Positions 7,526-13,816 of a stretch of DNA of 20,221 nucleotides are shown piece after piece. The stretch's first letter is position 1; each line of letters starts with the position of its first letter. Under the pieces are notes generated by a model. That model did not search any database. It saw only the letters and a program-made list of their open reading frames with translations, and had not been told where the DNA came from. This DNA is from JAAFIP01 sp043718065 (GTDB taxonomy: Bacteria > Pseudomonadota > Gammaproteobacteria > Burkholderiales > Burkholderiaceae_C), in contig JAYSWJ010000276.1 in assembly GCA_043718065.1 (NCBI GenBank), forward strand, positions 1-20,221, read 5' to 3'. Made by a program: the position numbers and the translations under genes.

Positions 7526-8074
7526 ATGAAAATTAATTCTATTTTCGCTGCTTTGTTAACATCTCTAACTTTGGTAGCTTGCGGAGGCGGTGGCAGTGAG
7601 GCGGTTCCTGCAACAGTGGCTAATACACCAACACCCACAACTTCAACATCTGTACTTACCGACAAATACACAGCGACTTGGAAAAGTTGCAGGAATGATG
7701 GAGTGTTAAGAACCGTTCTTATCACCAAAAAAAGTGAGACTATTTATGCATTCGACTTCAAAGCAACCGCGCATGATGGTGGGTATCCTTGTGCGGGAGC
7801 AGGCACGGCTATTCCCGATGCAGCTGGAATAGGTGAATTTCAAGTTGTGGGCACTAAAAAAGTGCTAGGTTCAGTGGCAGGGGAAGTTGACAAAGTTATT
7901 GATTCTAACAGTGGCGAAAAAGATATCTTGTTCGTCAAAGATGGGGTAATAGTTACCGATAGTGCGAGTGCTGTGACGCTTTTATATTACACCGACAGCT
8001 CAAGCTCAAGCACTATTGATGCTGATGGGTTTCCCAATTCTCTTGACACTACCCTGCCGTATAGAAAACAGTAA
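7526..8074 (+). CDS. Lipoprotein A, single-domain paralogue
   Basis: 182 residues. The signal peptide MKINSIFAALLTSLTLVAC ends in a lipobox (LVAC), predicting lipidation at C19, followed by GGGG and a Pro/Thr-rich linker to about residue 44. The mature domain starts DKYTATWKSC (46-55) and has a second cysteine, C89. It then shows EKDI (131-134), DADGFP (165-170) and ends YRKQ. The same landmarks occur in order in the first domain of the lipoprotein at 9041-10027, so the two are paralogues. A TTG at 7511 would add five residues and lies 15 nt from AGGAGA. I prefer the ATG at 7526 because it matches the start of the paralogue. No family is recognised; membrane-anchored, role unknown. Confidence 0.75.
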   Translation: MKINSIFAALLTSLTLVACGGGGSEAVPATVANTPTPTTSTSVLTDKYTATWKSCRNDGVLRTVLITKKSETIYAFDFKATAHDGGYPCAGAGTAIPDAAGIGEFQVVGTKKVLGSVAGEVDKVIDSNSGEKDILFVKDGVIVTDSASAVTLLYYTDSSSSSTIDADGFPNSLDTTLPYRKQ

Positions 8075-8079
8075 CGCTA

Positions 8080-8141
8080 CTCAAGCTTTCAAATAAGCCA
8101 CTCGCCCGCCTAACCAGCGGGCGATGTGCTTTTCGGCTAGG
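8080..8141 (-). pseudogene. recG 3'-end remnant
   Basis: These 62 bp match 10049-10110, the end of recG, at 60 positions. Read in the recG frame on the minus strand it still encodes LAEKHIARWLGGRVAYLKA and the stop, with D to A as the only amino-acid change. Nothing of recG remains upstream: similarity stops at 8141, where higA sequence begins. It lies just after lipoprotein A exactly as the real recG end lies after lipoprotein B. Confidence 0.9.
8102..8124 (+). terminator. Hairpin in recG remnant, possible terminator of lipoprotein A
   Basis: TCGCCCGC (8102-8109) pairs perfectly with GCGGGCGA (8117-8124) across a 7-nt loop. On the plus strand TGTGCTTTT follows. The GC-rich stem suits termination but the T-run is short and 5 nt away. 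The sequence is a copy of coding DNA from the end of recG. Confidence 0.4.
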
Positions 8142-8430
8142 CAAAGCTGAAAGAAATTTTGCGTACAGATTTCAAATCTACCACTTGTCTGGCCTGCCAC
8201 AAATCGTAGAGATCTTGCATGGCTAGCCAGCTCTCTGGCGTGCGGCCTAGAGCTTTTGATAGACGTAGCGCCATCTCTGGGCTGACGCCATTGTTTTCAT
8301 TCAACACACGATTTAATGTGGACGGTGCGATACCTAGTTGCAACGCTAGTTCGCGGCCACTCATGGCACTGGGTGTGAGATAAACCTCCTGGATAAACGC
8401 GCCAGGGTGCGGTGGGTTGTGCATAGCCAT
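8137..8430 (-). CDS. higA: HigA-type antitoxin, XRE-family HTH
   Basis: 97 residues. It is the antitoxin and autorepressor of a type II HigBA module. It starts MAMHNPPHPGAFIQEVYL, the typical HigA/VapI opening. The helix-turn-helix spans about 25-60 (SGRELALQLGIAPSTLNRVLNEN). It ends in the usual region RTPESWLAMQDLYDLWQAR. Length is normal for the family. Its ATG overlaps the higB stop by one base (TAATG), giving translational coupling. The last codon (GCC) and the TAG stop lie in or at the edge of the duplicated recG tail, read in another frame, so the gene end appears to have been formed at the junction. Expected to bind HigB and the palindrome at 8725-8741. Confidence 0.92.
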   Translation of the reverse strand: MAMHNPPHPGAFIQEVYLTPSAMSGRELALQLGIAPSTLNRVLNENNGVSPEMALRLSKALGRTPESWLAMQDLYDLWQARQVVDLKSVRKISFSFA

Positions 8431-8708
8431 TAGTGATAATCCTCATAGTCCAATATGTGCGCGTTGCCATTGTCAAACACAAACGTGATGCGCCAATTGC
8501 CGTTGACCCAAATCGACCAACGATCTTTTTCGGCCCCTTTAAGTGCGTGCAACCGAAAGCCAGGGACGTTCATGTCTTCAACAGTCTGCGAAGTTTCCAG
8601 CGCCGCCAATTGCATTTGCAACCGCTTGCTGTGCGCAGGTTGAATACCGGCCAAGCTACCCGATTCGAAATATTTGCGCAGCCCTTTATGGCGAAATGAC
8701 ACGATCAT
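8430..8708 (-). CDS. higB: HigB-type toxin, RelE/ParE superfamily
   Basis: 92 residues. HigB toxins are ribosome-dependent mRNA endonucleases with a small RelE-like fold. It starts MIVSFRHKGLRKYFESGSLAGI, a typical HigB opening. It has the conserved HALKGAEKDRWSIWVNGNWRITFVFDNG core (about 53-80) and ends ILDYEDYH. The toxin-first order with the antitoxin downstream is the rule for higBA. I chose the ATG at 8708 because the family begins here and a promoter -10 box lies 6 nt upstream; an open frame to 8762 would add 18 residues with no similarity. No Shine-Dalgarno is visible, consistent with a leaderless transcript. A palindrome lies in the promoter. Confidence 0.93.
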   Translation of the reverse strand: MIVSFRHKGLRKYFESGSLAGIQPAHSKRLQMQLAALETSQTVEDMNVPGFRLHALKGAEKDRWSIWVNGNWRITFVFDNGNAHILDYEDYH

Positions 8709-8714
8709 GCGTTG

Positions 8715-8743
8715 ATTGTAGCGCGTTGCGCACCGCGCAACAA
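8715..8743 (-). promoter_or_regulatory. higBA promoter
   Basis: On the minus strand: TTGTTG (8743-8738), a 17-nt spacer and TACAAT (8720-8715), with the higB ATG 6 nt beyond. The -10 matches consensus at 5 of 6 bases; the -35 has only the TTG. Transcription would start at or beside the ATG, so the mRNA should lack a leader. Confidence 0.6.
8725..8741. promoter_or_regulatory. Palindromic operator of higBA
   Basis: GTTGCGC and GCGCAAC (minus-strand reading) form a perfect 7-bp inverted repeat around GGT. It occupies the spacer of the higBA promoter and overlaps the -35, the expected position for autorepression by HigA or the HigBA complex. Confidence 0.6.
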
Positions 8744-8780
8744 ATTTCTGAACTTGAATCACAAACCACTCTGTGCTCCA

Positions 8781-8814
8781 CGGCGACGATGTATTTGAGT
8801 TCGGAGAGGGTCAT
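8781..8814 (-). pseudogene. oxyR 5'-end remnant
   Basis: These 34 bp match 7381-7414 at 33 positions. On the minus strand they still encode MTLSELKYIVA, against MTLTELKYIVA in OxyR. Similarity ends abruptly at 8781, and the frame then runs into sequence unlike oxyR. It lies upstream of lipoprotein B exactly as intact oxyR lies upstream of lipoprotein A, divergently oriented. Confidence 0.9.
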
Positions 8815-8975
8815 AGTGGGATTGGCTGCGCCCATAAATTCAACAGCGTGTGGCTGCAAACCGTTCAACAAGATTTTTGTGTTTTTCGCAACATCTTGAA
8901 CACTACGTGCGTGATGAATGTCACCAGCTATTGAGTGTTACTTTTTCAAAAGCTCGTTTAGATATCCGATACTAA

Positions 8976-9004
8976 TTGACACAATTACAATCAATACCGA
9001 TGCT
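8976..9004 (+). promoter_or_regulatory. Candidate promoter for lipoprotein gene B
   Basis: A perfect TTGACA at 8976-8981 is followed after 17 nt by GATGCT (8999-9004), a poor -10 (3 of 6). It lies 37 nt before the ATG at 9041. The rest of the 8815-9040 gap shows no gene and no clear Shine-Dalgarno. Confidence 0.3.
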
Positions 9005-9040
9005 AATCTTGGCGGGTTTGTAACCTTTTATGAGCGATTT

Positions 9041-10027
9041 ATGAAATTTAATTACTTTGCGCTTTTGGCCGTTGCCACAACAGCTTTGACAGCTTGTGGT
9101 GGCGGTGGCAGCAGCGAGACCGCACAACAACCGGTAGTAACAGCCGATGCAGTAGACAAATATATGGGCACTTGGGTAGCTTGCGTTGCTGGCACGGCAA
9201 CCACATCCACCAAGGAAACTCTCGTTTACACCAAAGCAAGTGCCACATCGGCTAACGTAACGTTTACTCAAACCTCGCATGCTGGCACAGCCTGCGCTGG
9301 CAGCCCAACAGGTAGCGTTTACACCGTCACTTCCGTAGCCACACTGGCAGGAACCAAGACTGTTGGCACAAGCACAGCTGACAAGGTAAACATCATGTCT
9401 GTTAGTCCCGCTGGCCCAGATGAAAAAGATATTTCAATCATCGAAGGTAACACTCTGAAATTGGGTGACGAGACGATGCTTGATACTGATGGATATCCTA
9501 AAGCATTTGAAAATGTTTACGTGTACATAAAGCAATCTGTAGCAGCAGCCCCGCTAACTGGGTATTCTGGTACTTGGGTTGCCGCTTGCAAACAAAGATC
9601 GTCCATCACTGTTAACAGTGCACCCGCATACGTTGTCGGAACTATTAACTTTAATTCGGCAAGTGCCACTAAGGTAAGCGGTAGCACTTCAAGTAAGATT
9701 TTTAACAATTCAACGTGTACTGGCGCACCGGCCGCAACAAGTAATCAAAATTTCGCATTCACAATAGATGGCACGGTAATTATTAACGGCAAGACAGTAG
9801 ATAAAGTGACTCAAACGCTTGAAGCAATTGACCCTAATGCTGGTCCTGATGCGACAACTATTAATGGTGTCAGCTACCTAGCAAACTACTTCACTAGAAC
9901 CGACACATTTAAAACTTTAGTTTATATCAATGGCAATGAGCTGTTTGAAGGTTTGGGGGCTGGATCTGCCACCATCACTGTTTATCCAACAAGCTTGCAA
10001 ACTACTGCGTCAGCTACACGGCAATAA
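9041..10027 (+). CDS. Lipoprotein B, two-domain paralogue
   Basis: 328 residues. Signal peptide MKFNYFALLAVATTALTAC with lipobox LTAC (lipidation at C19), then GGGG as in lipoprotein A. There are two successive copies of one domain. The first opens DKYMGTWVAC (39-48) with a second cysteine at C85, then DEKDI, DTDGYP and YIKQ (162-165). The second opens TGYSGTWVAAC (173-183) with C226. Domain 1 matches the single domain of lipoprotein A in order and landmarks; domain 2 is extra. The open frame extends upstream to 8918, but the ATG at 9041 gives a proper lipoprotein signal matching the paralogue. Ser/Thr/Ala-rich, with lower GC than neighbouring genes. No known family recognised. It ends 22 nt before convergent recG. 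Confidence 0.8.
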   Translation: MKFNYFALLAVATTALTACGGGGSSETAQQPVVTADAVDKYMGTWVACVAGTATTSTKETLVYTKASATSANVTFTQTSHAGTACAGSPTGSVYTVTSVATLAGTKTVGTSTADKVNIMSVSPAGPDEKDISIIEGNTLKLGDETMLDTDGYPKAFENVYVYIKQSVAAAPLTGYSGTWVAACKQRSSITVNSAPAYVVGTINFNSASATKVSGSTSSKIFNNSTCTGAPAATSNQNFAFTIDGTVIINGKTVDKVTQTLEAIDPNAGPDATTINGVSYLANYFTRTDTFKTLVYINGNELFEGLGAGSATITVYPTSLQTTASATRQ

Positions 10028-10049
10028 AACTAAATTGCTTTTGGAAACC

Positions 10050-12398
10050 TCAAGCCTTCAAATAATCCACTCGCCCGCCTAACCAGCGGGCGATGTGCTT
10101 TTCGGCTAGGTCTTTGTGTTGGTCTAGCATGAGTGGGGCTAGCTGGCGGGCGGTGTCTAGCAGCTGGGCGTCGGTGGTGAGGTCGGCAAAGCGCAGCAGG
10201 GCGGCGCCGGACTGGCGGGCGCCTAGAAACTCGCCGGGGCCTCTTATTTCTAGGTCTTGTTTGGCAATCTCGAAACCGTCGTTGGTTTGTGCCATTACTT
10301 TCAGGCGGGCGCGGGCGGTTTCGCCTAGTTTGCCGCTGTCCCCAGTGCCGTACATCAACACGCAGGCCGACGCTGCAGCGCCACGGCCTACGCGGCCGCG
10401 CAGCTGGTGCAGCTGGGACAGGCCAAAGCGTTCGGCGTGTTCTATCACCATCAGCGACGCGTTGGGTACGTCTACGCCTACTTCAATCACGGTGGTGCTG
10501 ACCAGCACTTGCATATGGCCGCTGGTAAACAAGGCCATGACGGCTTTTTTGTCGGCAGGTGGCATGCGGGAATGCAGCAGGCCGACCATGATAGGGTGAC
10601 GCTGCGCAGTGGCTTGCGCAGTCACGTAACCCTGCAGCGCAGCGCTGAGTTCTTCGTGCGTTTGGGTGGCGTTGGTTAAATCGAGTGCTTCGCTTTCTTC
10701 GATCAGTGGGCAAACCCAATACACTTGGCGGCCTGCGTCGATTTGCGTGCGGATGCGTTGCACCACTTCGTCGCGGCGGTTGTCGCTAATCACTTTGGTG
10801 ACGATGGGCGTGCGGCCCGGTGGTAGCTCGTCGATGGTGGACACGTCCAGGTCGGCGTAGTAGCTCATGGCCAGCGTGCGCGGGATGGGCGTGGCGGTCA
10901 TCATCAGCAAGTGGGGTTCCAGCTGGGGCACACCATGTACTATGTTTTTAATAGCTGCTTGAGCAGGATTTACTTGGGTTGCAGAAGTATTTACCTCTAA
11001 ATTGTGTGCTTCCAGTACACTGTGGTTCATCTTCTCGCGCAAAGCCAGCCGCTGCTTGACGCCAAAGCGGTGCTGCTCGTCGATGATGGCCAGTGCAAGG
11101 TTATGAAACTGCACTTTGTCTTGGATCACCGCATGCGTGCCCACCACCAGGCCCGCAGCGCCGCTGGCAATCAAGGCCAGCATTTCGCGGCGTTCTTTGG
11201 TTTTTTGGCTGCCGGTCAGCCACGCTACCTGGATGCCTAGAGGTTCCAGCCAACCAATCAATTTGCGAAAATGCTGCTCGGCCAAAATCTCGGTAGGGGC
11301 CATCAGCGCGCACTGGTAGCCTGCGCCGATGCACACCGCTGCGGCCAGCGCAGCCACCACGGTTTTACCCGAGCCTACGTCGCCTTGCAGTAGGCGGTGC
11401 ATGGGGATGGGCTGGGCAATGTCGTGCGCTACTTCGGCACACACGCGTTGCTGGGCGGCGGTAAGCTGAAAGGGGATGGCGGCCAGCAGCTGGTCTACAA
11501 AGGGTGCTGCAAGCTGAGGCTGCGGGTTAGCGCGCCCTTCGGTAAGCTCAGCGCGAACGGGACTGGACGCAGAACGAGCGGAATTTCGTAAAGGCTTCTC
11601 GGGCCGCAACACTGGCGCACGCAGCGCATCGCGCTCGCGTTTAGACTGCAACTGCGACAGTTGCTGGGCCAGCAGCTCTTCAAGTTTCAACCGTTGCCAT
11701 GCCGGGTGGCTGCGGTCTTCTAGCTGCACTACCGACACATCGGGCGATGGGTAGTGCAGAAACGATAGCGCGCTGTGCAGGTTAAACGTGGGTGTGTTGC
11801 CCTTTTGCGCTAATAACTGACTGGGCAGTGTCTCGTCTAGCGCACCACTGCGTGCCGCATGCTCCAGCCCGCTTAGCACAGCGCGGCGCAAGTACGGCTG
11901 AGGCAAACCGGCCACGGTAGAGTACACCGGTGTTAACGCTACAGGCAGCGCACCACCGGCAGATTTGCACACCGGGTGCAGCATGCTCCAGCCAAACATG
12001 CCGCCGCGCAGCTCGCCGCGCGCGCGTATGCGCTGGCCCACAGCCAGTTGTTTTTGCTGCGAGGGGTAAAAGTTAAAAAAGCGCAGCGTGCAGGTGTCTG
12101 TGCCGTCTTCTACCGTTACCACCAGCTGCCTTCGTGGGCGGTAGGCTACTTCGCACGCGGTTACTTCGCCTTCGATCTGCGCGTTGTCGCCATCCCGCGC
12201 ATCGGCCAGCTTGCTGATGTGTGTCTCGTCTTCATACCGCAGCGGTATGTGCAGCGCCAGGTCAATGTCGCGCACCAGGCCCAGCTTGTCCAGCGCTTTT
12301 TGCGGGGCAGATTTGGCAGACTGGGCGGCAAGCTGCGTGGTGGGCGGTGGTGAGGGTGCAGCGGCTGGGGCAGCGCGCGGCTTGGCGATTCGGGGCAT
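10050..12398 (-). CDS. recG: ATP-dependent DNA helicase RecG
   Basis: 782 residues from the ATG at 12398 (RecG is usually about 690-710). It regresses stalled replication forks and branch-migrates Holliday junctions. Visible parts: N-terminal low-complexity Ala/Pro stretch (about 5-33), wedge OB domain (about 70-170), Walker A QGDVGSGKT (338-346), motif II DEQH (440-443), motif III TAT (501-503), then VSTTVIEVGVDVPNA, QLRGRVGRG and the IRGPGEFLGARQSG tail. There are two in-frame insertions. Residues about 268-295 (KPLRNSARSASSPVRAELTE) lie between wedge and helicase. Residues about 458-494 lie between motifs II and III and contain a copy of the dispersed repeat. All helicase motifs are intact, so it is probably functional. 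A start at 12449 would add 17 residues. The last 20 codons are duplicated at 8081-8141. Confidence 0.95.
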   Translation of the reverse strand: MPRIAKPRAAPAAAPSPPPTTQLAAQSAKSAPQKALDKLGLVRDIDLALHIPLRYEDETHISKLADARDGDNAQIEGEVTACEVAYRPRRQLVVTVEDGTDTCTLRFFNFYPSQQKQLAVGQRIRARGELRGGMFGWSMLHPVCKSAGGALPVALTPVYSTVAGLPQPYLRRAVLSGLEHAARSGALDETLPSQLLAQKGNTPTFNLHSALSFLHYPSPDVSVVQLEDRSHPAWQRLKLEELLAQQLSQLQSKRERDALRAPVLRPEKPLRNSARSASSPVRAELTEGRANPQPQLAAPFVDQLLAAIPFQLTAAQQRVCAEVAHDIAQPIPMHRLLQGDVGSGKTVVAALAAAVCIGAGYQCALMAPTEILAEQHFRKLIGWLEPLGIQVAWLTGSQKTKERREMLALIASGAAGLVVGTHAVIQDKVQFHNLALAIIDEQHRFGVKQRLALREKMNHSVLEAHNLEVNTSATQVNPAQAAIKNIVHGVPQLEPHLLMMTATPIPRTLAMSYYADLDVSTIDELPPGRTPIVTKVISDNRRDEVVQRIRTQIDAGRQVYWVCPLIEESEALDLTNATQTHEELSAALQGYVTAQATAQRHPIMVGLLHSRMPPADKKAVMALFTSGHMQVLVSTTVIEVGVDVPNASLMVIEHAERFGLSQLHQLRGRVGRGAAASACVLMYGTGDSGKLGETARARLKVMAQTNDGFEIAKQDLEIRGPGEFLGARQSGAALLRFADLTTDAQLLDTARQLAPLMLDQHKDLAEKHIARWLGGRVDYLKA
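10071..10093 (+). terminator. Hairpin in recG 3' end, possible terminator of lipoprotein B
   Basis: Same 8-bp perfect stem and 7-nt loop as at 8102-8124, 44 nt after the lipoprotein B stop, followed on the plus strand by TGTGCTTTT. It encodes RecG residues around ARWLGGR, so any terminator role is embedded in recG coding sequence. Confidence 0.35.
10947..10980 (+). repeat. Dispersed TAGCTG-type repeat, copy 3, inside recG
   Basis: Identical over 34 bp to 15507-15540 (TTTAA, then TAGCTGCTTGAGCAGGATT, then TACTTGGGTT). In recG, which runs on the other strand, it encodes TQVNPAQAAIK, part of a 37-residue insertion at about 10920-11027 that is clearly more AT-rich than the rest of the gene. Confidence 0.9.
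11534..11561 (-). repeat. Putative CTGAGCTT-type repeat inside recG
   Basis: On the minus strand it reads CCCGTTCGCGCTGAGC then TTACCGAAGGGC, ending in a short inverted repeat (CCCGTTCG against CGAAGGGC, imperfect). I recall a widespread proteobacterial intergenic repeat with CCTGAGCTTGTCGAAGGG; that resemblance is from memory. It sits in the in-frame RecG insertion at residues about 268-295. Confidence 0.45.
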
Positions 12399-12454
12399 GG
12401 GATAATTGTGCCTTACTTTTACCTTGGCACGGATGTGTTCCATCCTCAAGTACT

Positions 12455-13570
12455 ATGCAATCTATAGCTGCTTCAGCAAGTAATCATTGGTCTACCAGTG
12501 ATTTTGACTTTAAATTACCCCCTGAATTAATCGCCCAGCACCCCGCGGCTGAACGCACTGCGTCGCGCCTGCTAGACGGCAGCGGCGCAGCGCCAGTTGA
12601 CCGCATTTTTCGCGACTTGCCTGCCTTGCTAAATGCAGGCGACTTACTGGTGTTTAACGACACGCAGGTGGTTAAAGCGCGCTTGTTTGGCGAAAAGTCT
12701 ACCGGTGGCAAGCTAGAGCTGTTGATTGAGCGCGTACTAGACATACAGCCCGGTAATCCGCAGGGCCGTGAAGTCGTAGCGCACATGAAGGTGAGCAAAA
12801 AACCGCGCATCGGCGGCGTGCTGCACATGGTGGGCGGCTTTACCGCCACACTGGTGGGCCGCTGGCCGCAAGACAACGGCCCGCTGTTTCGCTTTGTACT
12901 GTCGGGCGACCCTTACACGCTGATGGCGCAATACGGCCACATGCCGCTGCCGCCGTACATCACGCGCCACCAAAGCGGCACGCAGTCGCAGGCAGACGTG
13001 GCCGATGAAGCTGACGACGCACAGCGCTACCAAACGGTATTTGCCAAGCACCCTGGTGCCGTAGCCGCACCCACTGCCGCGCTGCATTTTGATGCGGCAT
13101 TGTTGGCCGCACTAGAAGCCCAAGGCGTGCAGCGCGCCAGCGTTACGCTGCACGTAGGCGCAGGCACTTTTCAGCCCGTGAAGGCCGCTAACATTGCCGA
13201 CCATGTAATGCATTTTGAACGCTACGCCATACCGCCCGCTACGCTGCAAGCGGTGGCCGACTGCAAGGCACGCGGTAGCCGCATAGTCGCCGTGGGCACG
13301 ACGACAGTACGCACTTTAGAAACTTGGGCTAACACACGGCACGCGCAAGGCGACACCAACATCTTTATCACGCCCGGCTTTCAGTTTCAAGTGGTAGACA
13401 CGTTGATTACCAATTTTCACCTTCCCCAAAGCACCTTGATGATGCTGGTGAGCGCCTTTGCAGGCTACGACCACACCATGGCGCTGTACCAGCATGCCAT
13501 AACGCAGCAATACCGATTTTTTAGCTACGGCGACAGTATGCTGCTGCAGCGCAGAAATGCATCGACATGA
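12455..13570 (+). CDS. queA: tRNA preQ1(34) S-adenosylmethionine ribosyltransferase-isomerase QueA
   Basis: 371 residues. It transfers and isomerises the ribosyl group of S-adenosylmethionine onto preQ1 at tRNA position 34, forming epoxyqueuosine. Family landmarks: DFDFKLPPELIAQHPAAERTASRLL near the N-terminus, NDTQVVKARLFG, LPPYITR, QTVFAKHPGAVAAPTAALHF, LHVGAGTFQPV, GTTTVRTLE, FITPGFQFQVVDTLITNFHLP and the terminal YRFFSYGDSMLL. The first 13 residues (MQSIAASASNHWS) are extra and come largely from a short copy of the dispersed repeat. No Shine-Dalgarno is seen before the ATG. The frame is open upstream to 12221 but that part overlaps recG antisense. Tgt, the preceding enzyme of the pathway, is encoded downstream beyond vapBC. 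Confidence 0.95.
   Translation: MQSIAASASNHWSTSDFDFKLPPELIAQHPAAERTASRLLDGSGAAPVDRIFRDLPALLNAGDLLVFNDTQVVKARLFGEKSTGGKLELLIERVLDIQPGNPQGREVVAHMKVSKKPRIGGVLHMVGGFTATLVGRWPQDNGPLFRFVLSGDPYTLMAQYGHMPLPPYITRHQSGTQSQADVADEADDAQRYQTVFAKHPGAVAAPTAALHFDAALLAALEAQGVQRASVTLHVGAGTFQPVKAANIADHVMHFERYAIPPATLQAVADCKARGSRIVAVGTTTVRTLETWANTRHAQGDTNIFITPGFQFQVVDTLITNFHLPQSTLMMLVSAFAGYDHTMALYQHAITQQYRFFSYGDSMLLQRRNAST
12464..12478 (+). repeat. Short form of the dispersed repeat in the first codons of queA
   Basis: ATAGCTGCTTCAGCA differs from the first 15 bases of the full repeat by one base (C for G). It encodes residues 4-8 of QueA (IAASA) in a stretch that the family normally lacks. Confidence 0.5.
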
Positions 13571-13590
13571 TATGCGTTTAACGGTACAAT
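13562..13590 (+). promoter_or_regulatory. vapBC promoter
   Basis: TCGACA (13562-13567), a 17-nt spacer and TACAAT (13585-13590). Each box is one base from the sigma-70 consensus. The -35 is the last two sense codons of queA. The vapB ATG begins 7 nt after the -10, so the start point should fall on or next to the ATG. Confidence 0.65.
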
Positions 13591-13597
13591 CATCGAT

Positions 13598-13816
13598 ATG
13601 AAAACTGAAGAAATTACCGTGTCATCCAAATTCCAAGTGGTGATCCCGCTGGCCCTGCGCGAGCGGCGCAATATTACGCCGGGCCAAAAAATGGCATGGG
13701 TAGATTTTGACGATGGCCTGCGCTTGATCGAGGTTAAGCCGCCTGCAGCTTACCGCGGCATTGCGCGTGGCCTGAAAGACAGTCGTATTCAAGATGATCC
13801 TGAGCGCTTTGCATGA
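13598..13816 (+). CDS. vapB: VapB-type antitoxin, AbrB/MazE swapped-hairpin fold
   Basis: 72 residues. The N-terminal SpoVT/AbrB DNA-binding domain is evident: ITVSSKFQVVIPLALRERRNITPGQKMAWVDFDDGLRLIEV (about 6-46). The tail, RGIARGLKDSRIQDDPERFA, would wrap the toxin, as in other VapB proteins. Its stop overlaps the next gene by four bases (ATGA). The start ATG sits 7 nt after a good -10 box and has no Shine-Dalgarno. Expected to repress the operon and neutralise the PIN-domain partner. The gene symbol is by family only. Confidence 0.88.
   Translation: MKTEEITVSSKFQVVIPLALRERRNITPGQKMAWVDFDDGLRLIEVKPPAAYRGIARGLKDSRIQDDPERFA

Noticed and set aside
8080..10110. The recG 3'-end direct repeats as attL/attR of an integrated island
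   Set aside because: No integrase or recombinase gene lies between them, and the matching oxyR fragment is better explained by tandem duplication.
12221..12454. Long N-terminal extension of queA
   Set aside because: It overlaps recG antisense, has no similarity to QueA, and the family-like start lies near 12455.
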